From the NCBI GenBank assembly GCA_905182075.1, contig CAJIZS010000001.1, positions 372,001 through 436,000 of the forward strand: 64,000 nt of DNA. The letters run 5' to 3'. A program made the translations under genes and the position numbers. This DNA comes from an uncultured Methylophilaceae bacterium (GTDB lineage Bacteria; Pseudomonadota; Gammaproteobacteria; Burkholderiales; Methylophilaceae). Each line of letters opens with the position of its first letter. Position 1 is the stretch's first letter. Shown piece by piece: positions 33,305 through 44,400 of the stretch. The notes beneath the pieces were generated by a model. The model worked only from the letters and a program-made list of their open reading frames with translations. It searched no databases and was not told the origin of the DNA.

Positions 33305-36300
33305 TTAAAATAAGCAGTCAGATGCGAGCTTTTCTGCCACGAGTATGACATTAGGCCTCATATCAGTCAGTTGATCTTGATCAATTTTATCTACACTAAA
33401 ATATTTAGAATGTGGGTGGGAAAAATAAAAACCACTTACTGATGATGCTGGTAGCATTGCCATACTTTCAGTTAGCTCCATACCAATATCGTTGGCTTCT
33501 AATAACTTAAAGATATCTTTTTTCACAGTGTGCTCTGGACAAGCCGGATATCCGGGAGCAGGCCTTATTCCCTTGATATTTTTCTTTTATCATTGCTTCA
33601 TTACTAAGTTTTTCAGTTTGATATCCCCATAAATCCTGTCTTATTCTATCATGCATATATTCAGCAAAAGCTTCAGCTAATCTATCAGTAATAGCCTTAA
33701 CCATAATAAGACTATAGTCGTCTTCCGACGATTCAAATATATTTTCATAGAGCTCTGTATTAATTCCTGAGGTAACTGCAAATAGACCAAGAAAGTGAAA
33801 TTCCGGAAGATTTTGAAGCAATGTAATCAGCTAGGCATTGATTTGGTTTTTGTACGCCTTTGATAGCTGGCTTTTCTGTTTGTTGGCGCAAACAATAATA
33901 CGTAAAGATTGGGTCTAATCTATCTTCATTGAGATATATCTCGATATCATCATCGTTAATTGTATTTGCAGGATAAAAACCAATTACTCCGTTTGCTTTT
34001 AGTTTTTTTTCATTAATTAGTTTATTGAGCATCTTCTGCGCATCATTAAAGAGTTGTGTGGCACTTTCCCCAACAACCTTATCTTTAAGGATAGCTGGAT
34101 ACTTTCCATGTAAATCCCATGTTTGAAAGAACGGAGCCCAATCTATGTATTCTGCAAGTAATTTAAGGTCAATATTTTTAAATACTCTACGCCCAATAAA
34201 TTTTGGTTTTTTTGGCTGGTAGCTTAACTGCAATTTATTTGCCCTCGCTTTTTCCAAAGAGATATAATTAGCCCCTTTTTTATTTAGGTGAAGTTGCCTC
34301 ACATTTTCGTAGTCTTTAGATAAGCCAATTAGATAATCAACTTTTTGTTTAGGATCCATTAAAGATTGCATCATTGATACAGATCTAGAAGCGTCTGTTA
34401 CATGAATCACAGGGCCCTCATAATTTGGAGCAATTTTTACAGCCGTATGTGCTCTAGAAGTTGTTGCCCCACCAATTAAAAGAGGGACATTATTATTTTT
34501 AAAGTAGGGGTCTCTTTGCATTTCACTTGCAACATGTGACATCTCTTCAAGTGAAGGGGTTATCAGTCCAGAAAGACCAATAATGTCTACATTTTCTTCT
34601 TTAGCTTTTGCAAGAATTTCTGAACAGGGAACCATTACGCCCATATTGACTACTTCGAAATTATTACATTGTAAAACTACAGAAACAATATTTTTTCCAA
34701 TATCATGAACATCACCTTTAACCGTTGCAATTAGCATTTTTCCTTTTGGCTTAGCTTTAATTCCAGTTCTTCTTTCATCTGCTTCTTTTTCTTTTTCAAT
34801 AAAAGGGGTAAGAACAGCAACCGCTTTTTTCATTACCCGTGCACTTTTCACTACTTGTGGTAAAAACATTTTACCGGCACCAAAAAGTTCTCCAACCACA
34901 CTCATTCCATCCATTAACGGCCCTTCAATTACATCCAAAGGTCGAACCGCCTTCTTTATCATATCTTTTCTTGCCTCTTCAGTATCTTCAACAATAAAAT
35001 CTGTTACCCCATGAACCAAAGCATACTCAATTCTTTTTTCAACACTTAATGGATTTTTTTCATCACCACGCCAATTTAATTTAAGTTCTTCTTTTTTACT
35101 TCCTTTTAATGTGCCAGCAATATCAATCATTCTTTCTGTAGAATCAGATCTCCGATTTAAGACAACATCTTCTACTGCTTGCTTTAAGTCATCATCTAAA
35201 TCATCGTATAAGCCAAGCATTCCTGCATTGACAATTCCCATAGTTAACCCAGCTTTAATAGCATGATGTAAGAAAACGGTGTGTATGGCCTCTCTTGCCT
35301 GATCATTTCCACGAAAGCTAAAACTGACATTTGAAACACCGCCTGAAATTTTAGCGTATGGAAGATTTTCCTTGATCCATTTAGTGGCGTTAATAAAGTC
35401 AACTGCATAATTATTGTGTTCCTCGATTCCAGTTGCTACAGCAAAAATATTGGGGTCAAATATAATGTCTTCAGGAGGAAATCCTATTTTTTTTATTAAT
35501 GTGTCGTAAGCTCGTTTACATATTTCGGTTTTTCTTTCATATGTATCTGCTTGGCCTTTTTCGTCAAAAGCCATTACGATAACTGCTGCGCCGTAATTAA
35601 GGCAAAGCTGAGCCTGCCTTAGAAATGATTCTTCGCCCTCTTTTAATGATATTGAATTTACAATAGCCTTGCCTTGTACACATTTTAATCCTGCTTCAAT
35701 CACTTCCCATTTTGAAGAATCAATCATTATTGGAATTCTTGATATATCTGGCTCAGCAGCTATGAGATTTAGGAATTTTACCATGGCTGCCTTGCCATCG
35801 AGCATTCCTTCATCCATATTTATATGGGGCACTACACCCATATGCTCACTGCTGCCTTGCAACAGAAACCGCTTCTTCATATTTTTCATCAATAATTAAA
35901 TTAGAAAATGCTTTTGATCCAGTCACATTTGTTCTTTCACCTACATTAATAAACAGTGATTCATTATTTATTTCGAGAGGTCTCTAGCCCAGAAAGTCTA
36001 GTAAACACTTCTTGTGTTGGGAGTTTTCTAGGAGGTACGTTTTCTAACTGTTCAGCAATCGCTTTAATATGATCCGGTGTTGTTCCACAACAACCACCTG
36101 CAATATTGAGAAACCCACTATCAGCAAATTCTTTCAACAAAGAAGATGTATCATTTGGTTTTTCATCAAAACCAGTGTCTGACATAGGGTTTGGTAAACC
36201 TGCATTTGGATATATGCAAATATAAGCATTTGAAATTTTTGATAGTTCTTCAGCATAGGGCCTCATTAATGCAGCTCCTAATGCGCAATTTAACCCTATG

Positions 36301-37048
36301 GTTAGTGGCTTTGCATGCCTGACAGAATTCCAAAATGCGCTTACAGTTTGACCTGATAATATTCTTCCTGATGCATCAGTTACAGTCCCTGATATCATCA
36401 GAGGGAGTCGGGTGGACTCCTCCTCAAATATAGTTTGAATAGCAAAAAGAGCCGCCTTACAATTAAGTGTATCAAATACTGTTTCAACCAAAAGGATGTC
36501 AACACCTCCCTCAATTAAAGCTTTGGTTTGTTCTTTATAACTTGCAACCAATTGATCAAAGTTAATATTTCTTGCACCAGGATCATTTACATCTGGAGAC
36601 ATACTTGCAGTTCTATTTGTAGGTCCGATAGCACCAGCTACAAAGCGAGGTTTATTTGGTTCAAAATTTCTTTGCAGCTAATTTTGCAAATTTTGCTGCA
36701 TTTATATTCATCTCATAGACAAGGTCAGCCATATATAATCAGCCATACCAATGCTAGTTGAAGAAAAAGTATTTGTTTCAATAATATCAGCACCTGCAGC
36801 AAAGTAGTCTTCATGTATTTTTTGTATGAGTTCTGGCTGGGTAATATTTAGAAGCTCATTGTTACCCTTTACAAATAACTCTCTTTCACCTTTTGGCGAT
36901 GAAAAGTCAATAAATTTTGAGCCCCTATAATCTTTTTCACTTAGATTATGCTGCTGAATCATTGTCCCCATAGCACCGTCCATTATCAGAATTTTTTCTG
37001 AAAGCAGACAACAATTTCTGCCAGTTTTACTACGAGAGATTTTTTCAT
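33305..37048 (-). CDS. metH: Cobalamin-dependent methionine synthase, frameshifted
   Basis: Transfers methyl from 5-methyl-THF via B12 to homocysteine. Domains in order: homocysteine domain ([10 protein letters not shown]; zinc ligands in IGLNCALG and [14 protein letters not shown]), pterin domain ([28 protein letters not shown]), B12 domain ([11 protein letters not shown], the DxHxxG motif; [15 protein letters not shown]) and the SAM reactivation domain ([16 protein letters not shown]). About 1,230 residues. Breaks lie near 36990, 36720, 36670, 35960-35890, 33800 and 33560. The 35830-35895 segment before NMDEGMLDG is distorted. One of two B12-dependent enzymes in the window. Confidence 0.96.
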
Positions 37049-37097
37049 TAGGTTATTATAAGATTAATGAGAGTTGCATGAAATCTATTATTAAATA

Positions 37098-37338
37098 TTA
37101 TTTTTTTAACTTTGCTTCTAAAGCCTCTAGTTTTGCTTCTAAAGCCTCTAGTTTTTCTCTTGTTCGTTTTAGAACGCCGGTTTGTACATCAAACTCTTCT
37201 CTAGTAATAAGGTCCATTTTGGTGAACATGCCCTTTAATAGTGCATTTATATTATCTTCCGCGTCACTTATTGGCGATTCTTTAATAATATTTTTTAATT
37301 TTATTTGATAGTTCTTGTATTTTGGATTTGTCCAACAT
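37098..37338 (-). CDS. ubiK: UbiK (BMFP) ubiquinone biosynthesis accessory factor, frameshifted
   Basis: Small coiled-coil protein (YqiC family) assisting the Ubi complex. ESPISDAEDNINALLKGMF and KMDLITREEFDVQTGVLKRT are the hallmark; the C-terminal coil LEALEAKLEALEAKL comes from an exact 21-bp duplication. The start MLDKSKIQELSNKIK at 37338 is joined to the rest by removing one base from the A run near 37290. Confidence 0.9.
37111..37152. repeat. 21-bp perfect tandem duplication in ubiK
   Basis: Two adjacent identical copies of TTTGCTTCTAAAGCCTCTAG plus T (37111-37131, 37132-37152). They encode a repeated seven-residue coiled-coil heptad, so the coil lengthens in phase. Confidence 0.9.
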
Positions 37339-37451
37339 AGTATTTCCTTATAAAACATTGATTCTAACAGGAATTTTATGTTTATTTAAAGGCAGGATAA
37401 ATATTTTATTATTCCCCAATAAAAAATATTTTAGTCATTAAATGAAAGCTT

Positions 37452-37467
37452 TGGCACGGTAATTGCT
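37452..37467 (+). promoter_or_regulatory. Sigma-54 (RpoN) promoter upstream of torF-glnK-amtB
   Basis: TGGCACGGTAATTGCT matches the sigma-54 consensus TGGCACG-N4-TTGCW at every conserved position, with GG and GC at -24/-12 spacing. The torF ATG follows 60 bases downstream. In proteobacteria glnK-amtB is NtrC/RpoN controlled, so nitrogen-limitation control is expected. No NtrC site was recognised upstream. Confidence 0.85.
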
Positions 37468-37526
37468 TTATATAAAAGTGTACAAGTTTAATACTGAGAC
37501 ACTTAATTAAAAAGGAGAGTATGTAC

Positions 37527-38297
37527 ATGAAAGTGAAATTGATTCAACAAGTCTTAGTAGCAGGCACATTTAATGCTAGCGGCTTCATCGGGTTTTGCCG
37601 AAGACGCTGCTAGTGATTATAGTTTTAGTGCAAATGTAGGTCTTTATTCAGACTATATATTCCGTGGTTATACACAGACTCAGGGGCAGCCTGCACTTCA
37701 GGGTGGCTTTGATATGGCAGCATAAAAGTGGGATTTTATGCGGGTACATGGGCATCAAATGTAGATTGGACAACTGCTGGTGGTTACATGAAAGATAATA
37801 GTAGTAGCCAAATTGATCTTTATGCTGGTTATGCTACTGAAGTTTCCGGTTTAGGAGTGGATGCTGGTGTCCTTCAATTTATATATCCGGGGGATGACAT
37901 TGCTGGGCAGGCTTCAACATCAGCTACGGAATTATATGCTGGTGTTAGTAAAGATATCGGAGCTTTTAGTCTTGGCTTAACTACTTATTATGTTCTTTCT
38001 GATGATGCATGGGGCTTTGCAAATGCTGATGGTTCTATTTATTGGGATCTAAGTGTTGCAACTTCAGTCGGCCCTTTGGATTGGGCATTTCATTTAGGTG
38101 ATCAATCTTTTGAAGGCTCAGGTAATGAAGCATCAGATTATACTGACTGGAAAGTAGATGTGAGTTATGCGCTTAATGACAACTTTACTGTTGGAGCATT
38201 CTATACCGATACAGATATGACTGAAACTACCTGGACAGTTGATGGTGAATATTTAGGTGATTCTGCTGTTGGTGCATATTTAAGTGCAGGGTTCTAA
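37527..38297 (+). CDS. TorF-family putative porin, frameshifted
   Basis: Outer-membrane beta-barrel of the TIGR02001 (Gcw_chp) type. Signal peptide after MKVKLIQQVLVAGTF, then DYSFSANVGLYSDYIFRGYT, TQTQGQPALQGGFDM, and alternating aromatic beta-strands (IDLYAGYATEVSGLGVDAG, ELYAGVSKDIGAFSLGLTTY) ending AVGAYLSAGF. Breaks lie near 37575 and 37724. An AAAGGAG site precedes it. Being first in a glnK-amtB operon behind a sigma-54 promoter, it may admit nitrogen compounds (inference). Confidence 0.85.
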
Positions 38298-38315
38298 GAA
38301 AAAAAACTAAGGGTT

Positions 38316-38333
38316 AGGGGACCAAGGTTCCCT
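38316..38333 (+). terminator. Hairpin between torF and glnK
   Basis: AGGGGACC AA GGTTCCCT forms an eight-pair stem with one G-U pair, 19 bases after the torF stop, but no T run follows. It may be an attenuator or an mRNA-processing hairpin that sets torF above glnK-amtB levels. The foreign patch begins just after it, so the original context is uncertain. Confidence 0.4.
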
Positions 38334-38344
38334 CTCCATTTATA

Positions 38345-38666
<322 letters not shown>

Positions 38667-38680
38667 GGAGGGAGACTGAA

Positions 38681-40008
38681 ATGAAAAAATTATTTTCAAA
38701 GTTTAGTTTTACTGGCCTTATGGGTCTTTTAATGCTGGGATTTTCCCAAGTTGCGCTATCAGAAGAAATGGTAGCGTTAGTAGAAGAGGTTGCAACTATT
38801 AATTCAGGTGATACTGCCTGGATGATTGTTGCTACTATTTTGGTCATTATTATGGCTATACCGGGACTTGCTCTATTTTATGGTGGCTTAGTGCGATCGA
38901 AAAATATGCTATCTGTCTTAATGCAGGTTTTCGTGACCTTCTCGTTAATGTCGGTGTTATGGGTCATTTATGGATATAGTATGGCATTTACTGAAGGGCC
39001 CTATAATACATATGTGGGGGGTCTTGGAGCCGCATTCTTAAGTGGTATTACGTCGGATTCGGTTTCAGGGACTATTCCAGAGTATGTATTTGTAACCTTC
39101 CAGTTAACTTTTGCGGCACTTACTCCTGCTCTTATTGTGGGTGGCTTTGCAGAAAGAATTAAATTTTCTGGCATGCTGTTGTTTATGGTTGGTTGGTTTA
39201 CTATAGTTTACCTACCTATTTGCCATATGGTATGGGGCGGGGGGCTTATCTCCTCGTGGGGCGCAATTGATTTTGCTGGCGGAACAGTTGTACATATCAA
39301 TGCAGGAATTGCAGCTTTAGTTCTTGCCTTGGCAATCGGACCGAGACTAGGTTATGGTAAAGAGGCAATGGCTCCACATAATTTACCATCAACCATGATC
39401 GGAGCATCATTACTTTGGGCTGGTTGGTTTGGCTTTAATGTAGGTAGTGAGCTTGCTGCTGACGGTGTAGCGGGAATGGTTATGATTAATACTCAAGTAG
39501 CTACAGCTGCTGCGGTATTAGGATGGTTGTTCATAGAAAAATTACAAAAAGGCACGGGTGGTTTTGGAGCTTATCTTGAACTTGCACACAATTGGGCAGA
39601 CTGCTCCAGCATGTGCGGTAGTTGGGCCATTAGGCGCAATAATTCTAGGTATTATTGCTTCAATTATTGCTTATTGGGCATGTACTAGTCTTAAGAAAGC
39701 ATTAGGCAGAAAATGATAAACTTGATGTATTTGGTATTCATCGCGTCGCAGGAATTGTCGGTGCAGTAGGGCTTGCAGTTTTAATGTCACCGAGTTTTGG
39801 TGGGGTGGGTTACGACGATGGAGTAACTATGGCTAGCCAATTTATTATTCAAGTTAAATCAGTTGGATTCACGATTATCTGGTGTGGTGTAATCAGCTTT
39901 ATTCTATTTAAAATTGTTGATGCTACTGTTGGACTTCGTGTATCAGAAGAAGATGAAAGAGCTGGTTTAGATACAACCTCACATGGTGAGACAGCGTACC
40001 ACTCTTAA
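38681..40008 (+). CDS. amtB: Ammonium transporter, frameshifted
   Basis: Amt/Rh channel with signal peptide and eleven helices. GLALFYGGLVRSKNMLSVL, LTFAALTPALIVGGFAERIK, HINAGIAALVLALAIG, LLWAGWFGFNVGSELAA and later GIHRVAGIVGAVGLAVL are diagnostic, with the pore histidines in these helices. Around 39553-39600 the ASGAVAGLVAITPA segment is replaced by GTGGFGAYLELAHNWAD, unlike Amt, and the frame shifts there and near 39710. Ends with a strong terminator. Confidence 0.94.
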
Positions 40009-40041
40009 TTACTTCCTCCTGTTGTAATTAAGAGTGACTCT

Positions 40042-40070
40042 AAGGGCCCATTTTAAATGGGCCCTTTTTT
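40042..40070 (+). terminator. Rho-independent terminator after amtB
   Basis: AAGGGCCCATTT / AAATGGGCCCTT stem with a short loop and a T6 run, 35 bases after the amtB stop. Confidence 0.93.
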
Positions 40071-40172
40071 AATACCTAGCTAGGAGTCAAAATTTTACTA
40101 ATTGAGTATTAATGATTTTACGTAGGGTATTTTCATAAGAAATAAAGTGTTTATTAGAGAATAGCAATCTAT

Positions 40173-40184
40173 AGTTACGTAACT
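40173..40184. promoter_or_regulatory. Perfect 12-bp palindrome upstream of pqqA
   Basis: AGTTACGTAACT, a perfect inverted repeat 47 bases before the pqqA start and close to AT-rich promoter-like sequence. It could be an operator for a dimeric regulator; no regulator is identified. Confidence 0.35.
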
Positions 40185-40231
40185 GCTTTTTAAATAAAGT
40201 AGAATTTAAAACTAAAAAAGGAGATTACATT

Positions 40232-40303
40232 ATGTGGACAACACCATCAGCAACTGAAATGCGTTTTGGTTTTGAAGTAACAATGTACGTAATGAATAAG
40301 TAA
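40232..40303 (+). CDS. pqqA: PQQ precursor peptide PqqA
   Basis: A 23-residue peptide beginning MWTTPSATEMRFGFEV and ending TMYVMNK. Glu15 and Tyr19 stand in the E-x3-Y arrangement (FGFEVTMY) that PqqE cross-links to make pyrroloquinoline quinone. A strong AAAAGGAG site lies nine bases upstream and a terminator downstream. No pqqB, C, D or E is in the window, so it is an orphan, monocistronic copy. It supplies the cofactor needed by the PQQ dehydrogenase at 6.6-8.3 kb. Confidence 0.95.
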   Translation: MWTTPSATEMRFGFEVTMYVMNK

Positions 40304-40322
40304 TTATTTTTTACTGCAATTT

Positions 40323-40353
40323 AAAAAAAGAGCCCTTCGGGCTCTTTTTTTTT
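40323..40353. terminator. Terminator between pqqA and the Gx transporter gene
   Basis: A7-GAGCCC-TTCG-GGCTC-T9: a GC-rich stem with a TTCG tetraloop flanked by A and T runs, so it can work in both directions for the two converging genes. Confidence 0.94.
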
Positions 40354-40358
40354 GTAAG

Positions 40359-40856
40359 TTAATGTTTAGCTTGTAATGTAATAAGTTTCTGGACTACTAT
40401 TCCATTCACTATGCCAAATATAAATGCAGATATAAGAAATAAAGGTAATAAATACAATATGCCGTCGTGCGGAATAATCCAAACCCTTACAACGATAAAT
40501 TGACCAACAATATGTGCAAGCGAAGCTAGGAGACTTATACTGATTAAGCTAAATTTTTTTTTGTTATAGTTTTTAAAAATTAAAACTATCAATAAACTAC
40601 AAAGTGCCCCTGATAAACTAAGAAAAAATGTTGGGCTTAAGAAGGTTCCAATAATAATACTTGTTATAAATACTCTTATTAAAGAAACCCAAACACCAGT
40701 CTGATAATCAAACTTAAAAATAGTATACAAAATAATTATATTCGCAATTCCAGGCTTCACTCCAGGAATTGGGCTTGGTAAAAAAAATTCTACTAAAGAT
40801 ATAGCTACAGCAATCGCAACGGCTGCAGCATCTATCAAGCCAATCATTTGACGCAA
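40359..40856 (-). CDS. Gx transporter family membrane protein
   Basis: Intact, 165 residues with five hydrophobic helices. FFLPSPIPGVKPGIANIIIL and GTFLSPTFFLSLSGALCSLL match the Gx transporter / heptaprenyl diphosphate synthase component I group. In many genomes it sits with NusG-II and ApbE genes, as here. Proposed as a substrate-binding membrane component, for example for flavin or a precursor; unproven. Confidence 0.85.
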   Translation of the reverse strand: MRQMIGLIDAAAVAIAVAISLVEFFLPSPIPGVKPGIANIIILYTIFKFDYQTGVWVSLIRVFITSIIIGTFLSPTFFLSLSGALCSLLIVLIFKNYNKKKFSLISISLLASLAHIVGQFIVVRVWIIPHDGILYLLPLFLISAFIFGIVNGIVVQKLITLQAKH

Positions 40857-40889
40857 ATCATCGAGTGTGCAAAGTATTCGTATTTTTTC

Positions 40890-41224
40890 TTAATTAATTC
40901 GAACCTCTGGATGCTGTCTGATTTATTTTTTTTATCCAGCCTTGATGTATACAATATTGTTTTTTACAGGGAGATTTTGAAAATCTTGCGCGGTTATTAT
41001 CTATAATTATTTCTGACGTCCCCATGAGACTATCAATAATAAAAGTATTTTTCTGGTTAAGGCTATAAGTACCAATAATTTCGTTATTTTTTTCTATTTT
41101 AAGATATTGTCCTTGTGGAAACTCGTAGTCAATATTCTTAGAAAAAATATTAGAGAAATAAAAAGTAAAATTACAACTAGAGCCAAGATTTTTTTTATTA
41201 AATTAGTAATAATATTTTTTGCAT
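40890..41224 (-). CDS. NusG domain II-containing membrane protein, frameshifted
   Basis: One N-terminal helix (ILALVVILLFISLIFFLRIL) then a small domain with TYSLNQKNTFIIDSLMGTSE and SPCKKQYCIHQGWIKK. The CxxxxC...GW core is typical of NusG domain II proteins. A start at 41224 and the join to the helix need one added base in the A6 run at about 41215-41220; the same base separates it from apbE. The end (PEVRIN, stop at 40890) is also one frame off. Confidence 0.75.
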
Positions 41225-42233
41225 CAGGTTCTTGATACCAGCTAATTTCATTCATCATATCTTTGCTAATAATAATACTATTATCTTCCATAATAATAAG
41301 AAAGTAATTAAGTCCTAGTGACTTTGCTACAATAAATTTCTTATTTTTATGGGCAATAAATAGGGGTTTTGAATAAACATCAGACAACGTGCCGGAGTTA
41401 ACGGATGGAGGTGTTAGAACAATAGCAGATTGTGTACCTTGTGAGGGTAAGCCTGTAAAAGGGTTTATTAGGTGAGAATATCTAATTTCGTCATCAATTA
41501 AATATTTTTGGTAATCACCAGAGGTACCAATTGACCACCCAGGCTTTAGGGGTATTTTAGCAATTACCCCGGGTTCTCTTGGGTTTTGAATGGCAACGAC
41601 CCAGGTTTTAGAGCCACGCTTACCAACCGCTAAAATATTACCTCCGATATTAATTAAAGCATTAGGAATGTCATTGACACTTAAGATATTTTTTATCTGG
41701 TCGAGTGCATAACCTTTTCCATAGCCACCCAAATCAATTTGGACAGAATTATTCCTTGATTTTAAAATATTATTTTTAATTGAAATATTATTCATTGAAG
41801 GTTTTAATGTAACTAAATTATTGATAGCTTCTTTACTAGGAAGTTTTGTTGGAAGTGTCTCTGAATGAAATCCCCATAAGTTAACTAATTTTCCGATAGC
41901 CGGGTTAAATATACCTTTAGTATTATTTTCTAAAGTTGAAGCATCATGAATTATATTAATAATTTCATTATTGTTTATATATATAGATTTGTCGTTTGCT
42001 ATAGCTTGATTAATATCATTAATAATACCCGGATTCCATGGGTGGAGAAGTTGGTGAAGCCTATTTAACTCTTCGATAATTTCATTACTTATATTTTTTG
42101 CTGTCTCTTCTTTTTCCCCGTAAATAATTATCAAAATGAATAGGTGCTAATGTTTTTTTTGATATATTGGATCATAGGAGCACCCATATATAAGACAAAG
42201 AAACAAAGAGACGATTATTTTATTAAAGGACAT
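41203..42233 (-). CDS. apbE: FAD:protein FMN transferase lipoprotein, frameshifted
   Basis: Covalently attaches FMN to Thr/Ser of exported redox proteins. Signal peptide and lipobox (FLCLIYGCSYDP) lie upstream of an indel near 42150. ApbE motifs: GIFNPAIGKLVNLWGFH, SVQIDLGGYGKGYALDQI, ALINIGGNILAVGKR, RYSHLINPFTGLPSQ. The C-terminal fusion to the next protein's membrane helix is produced by the short A6 run; with A7 the gene stops at 41203. The flavinylated client is not in the window. Confidence 0.92.
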
Positions 42234-43127
42234 CAATTATATGTTTAGCTACATCAAAATCAGTTTGTTCTGAGATTTCTACTATCCCTGTTGGACTGGT
42301 GACATTAATCTCTGTTAGAAAATTTCCAATTATGTCTAAACCAACAATAGTTAATTCTGTATTGATTAAATATTCCTTAACTCTTTTAACTATTTTTTTA
42401 TCATTTTCAGATAGTTTTTTTACAATCCCCTTCCCACCTTTAGCAAGGTTGGCTCTAAAGTCAGAAGAAGAAGGGACTCTTGAGAGAGCATAAAAACAGA
42501 TGTGCTTCATTAAATTGCATGAAAGAGCCAATCTATTGCAAATAAAGCAGATGCAGACTTATTTGTTTCTGTTCATTGTGATTCGTTTCTAATATAACAT
42601 TTATATTTTTATCATTTTTATTAAGCATAAAAATTCCATTACCGGCCATTCCATCAAGGGGTTTTAAGATTATCTTTTCTTCTTGCTTCAGAAAATCTTT
42701 AATCTTAAAAGCTTGTGACGAAACAATAGTAGGAGGAATAATGTCTTGAAATTTTAAGATTGATAATTTTTCTGAAATATTTCTTATTGAAGTTGGGTTA
42801 TTTATTATTTTTACATTAAGATTTTTTGCATATTCAAGTTGATGCGTTAAATTAAGACACTGTATCTCAGAATGGGGACATGATTTTAGGCCTGCTTTTC
42901 GAAAAATAGCTAAGATTAGAACAGTTTTTCCTGACCTACCTATTGTACTGTTACAGCCTAAAATTTTATGAGATGAAACATCTAAGCTTAAATCATGATT
43001 TATTGAAAAGCTTCCAGGATCTTGATCAAAATTATTTTTATATTCAATTTTTTTCAAGTGCCACAGATGTATCTTTATAAATTTTTAGTGAATTAATGGG
43101 GTCTGTAATAAAAAGATATTTTTCCAT
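42223..43127 (-). CDS. gshB: Glutathione synthetase, frameshifted
   Basis: ATP-grasp enzyme adding Gly to gamma-glutamylcysteine. The N-terminus MEKYLFITDPINSLKIYKDT, then NPTSIRNISEKLSILKF, ILKPLDGMAGNGIFML (ATP-grasp), ALSRVPSSSDFRANLAKGG and TEINVTSPTGI. Between about 42835 and 43060 the N-terminal domain is garbled; only the end resembles the expected RKDPPFD...LNLTHQLEYA. It overlaps apbE by eleven bases and follows gshA closely. Confidence 0.92.
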
Positions 43128-43129
43128 AG

Positions 43130-44400
43130 TTAGTCTTTTAATTCTTTAGCGGCTGCAAGAAGTGCGAGTCTTGCAATGACGCCGTAAGCATAAAATCTGT
43201 TAGCTTTGTCATCACACGGCCTTCCTTGATCCGGCATAAGACAAGATGTTTCAAATGAAACCGGGACAAAATGCATACCAGGTGAATTAAGGTTCTCATC
43301 TTTTTCTTTGTTAGTATGAACTCGATAAAAACCACCAACAACAAAAGCGATCTATCATATAAACAACAGGTTCAGCTACAGAGTCATTAACGGTTTCTTC
43401 TGTATGAACGCCCTCTTGAATAATGACTTCTGTGACTTTTATTCCGTCCTTAACAACAGACATCTTCTTTCTCATCTTGCGATTAAGATTTAGAACATCT
43501 TCACTATTCTTAATTGTCATAATTCCCATACCATAGGTTCCTGCATCAGCTTTTATAACCACATATGGTTCATGGGAAATATTATATTGTGAATATTTTT
43601 TCTTGATCTTTATTAATAATTTTTCTATGTGCTCAGCTAACTGAATCTCCCCTTCTCGCTCAAGAAAATCTAAACCGTTTAATTTTTCGAAATAGGGATT
43701 AATTAGCCAGGGATCAATTTTAGTAAATTTAGAAAATTCTTCTACTATTTGATTGTAGTAGCTGAAGTGTATTGATTTTCTTCTCGTTGGCCAGCCTGCT
43801 GAAAGAGGTGGAATAATTCTTTGATTAAGATTGTTAAGTTTATCTGGTACACCAGCAGAAAGATCATTATTAAGAATAATTGCGCATGGCTTAAAAGTTG
43901 TTGAATCTTTATTTTTCAAAAATAATCAAATTTTCTCTATGAATAGGCTCAATTTTTATAATTTTTTCATCAATTTCAATTATTGGATCAGAATCCAATG
44001 CTGAAGCAAGATAAGATTCCATCTTGGATTCAGAATTTTTTAAAATCTCTGTTATTTCAAATATATTTTTTAAGTAAAACTTATTTCGTGTGTGACTCTC
44101 AGGAATAATTAGGACTCTCCATGCATCTGGGCAAATTTTTTCAATAGCGATTGATATAGCTTGGATCGTAAGAGGGGCAAAATCAGGATTTAAGTTATTA
44201 AATCCGCCTGGAAAAAGATTGGTATCAACAGGGGTTAATTTAAAGCCAGAATTTCTTAGGTCAACGGAGGCATAAAATGGCGCCGTATATTCTAACCATT
44301 GAGTTCTAAACCAATGCTCAATATCACAACTATGATTAATTATATAGTTTTCGAGGTTAAGTAATTCAGAACTTAAATCAGTTTTTAAAATAGGGATCAT
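43130..44400 (-). CDS. gshA: Glutamate-cysteine ligase (GshA type 3), frameshifted
   Basis: First enzyme of glutathione synthesis, of the Acidithiobacillus/betaproteobacterial family (TIGR02049 type). [82 protein letters not shown] and [10 protein letters not shown] are diagnostic. Breaks lie near 43915 and 43330. It starts at ATG 44400; as sequenced it is fused in frame to lipA, most simply because of an extra T in the T run just before the ATG. Confidence 0.93.

Noticed and set aside
41094-42134. apbE with a C-terminal membrane helix
   Set aside because: The helix belongs to the next gene (NusG-II protein). Adding one A to the A6 run near 41217 restores both the apbE stop and the downstream ATG.
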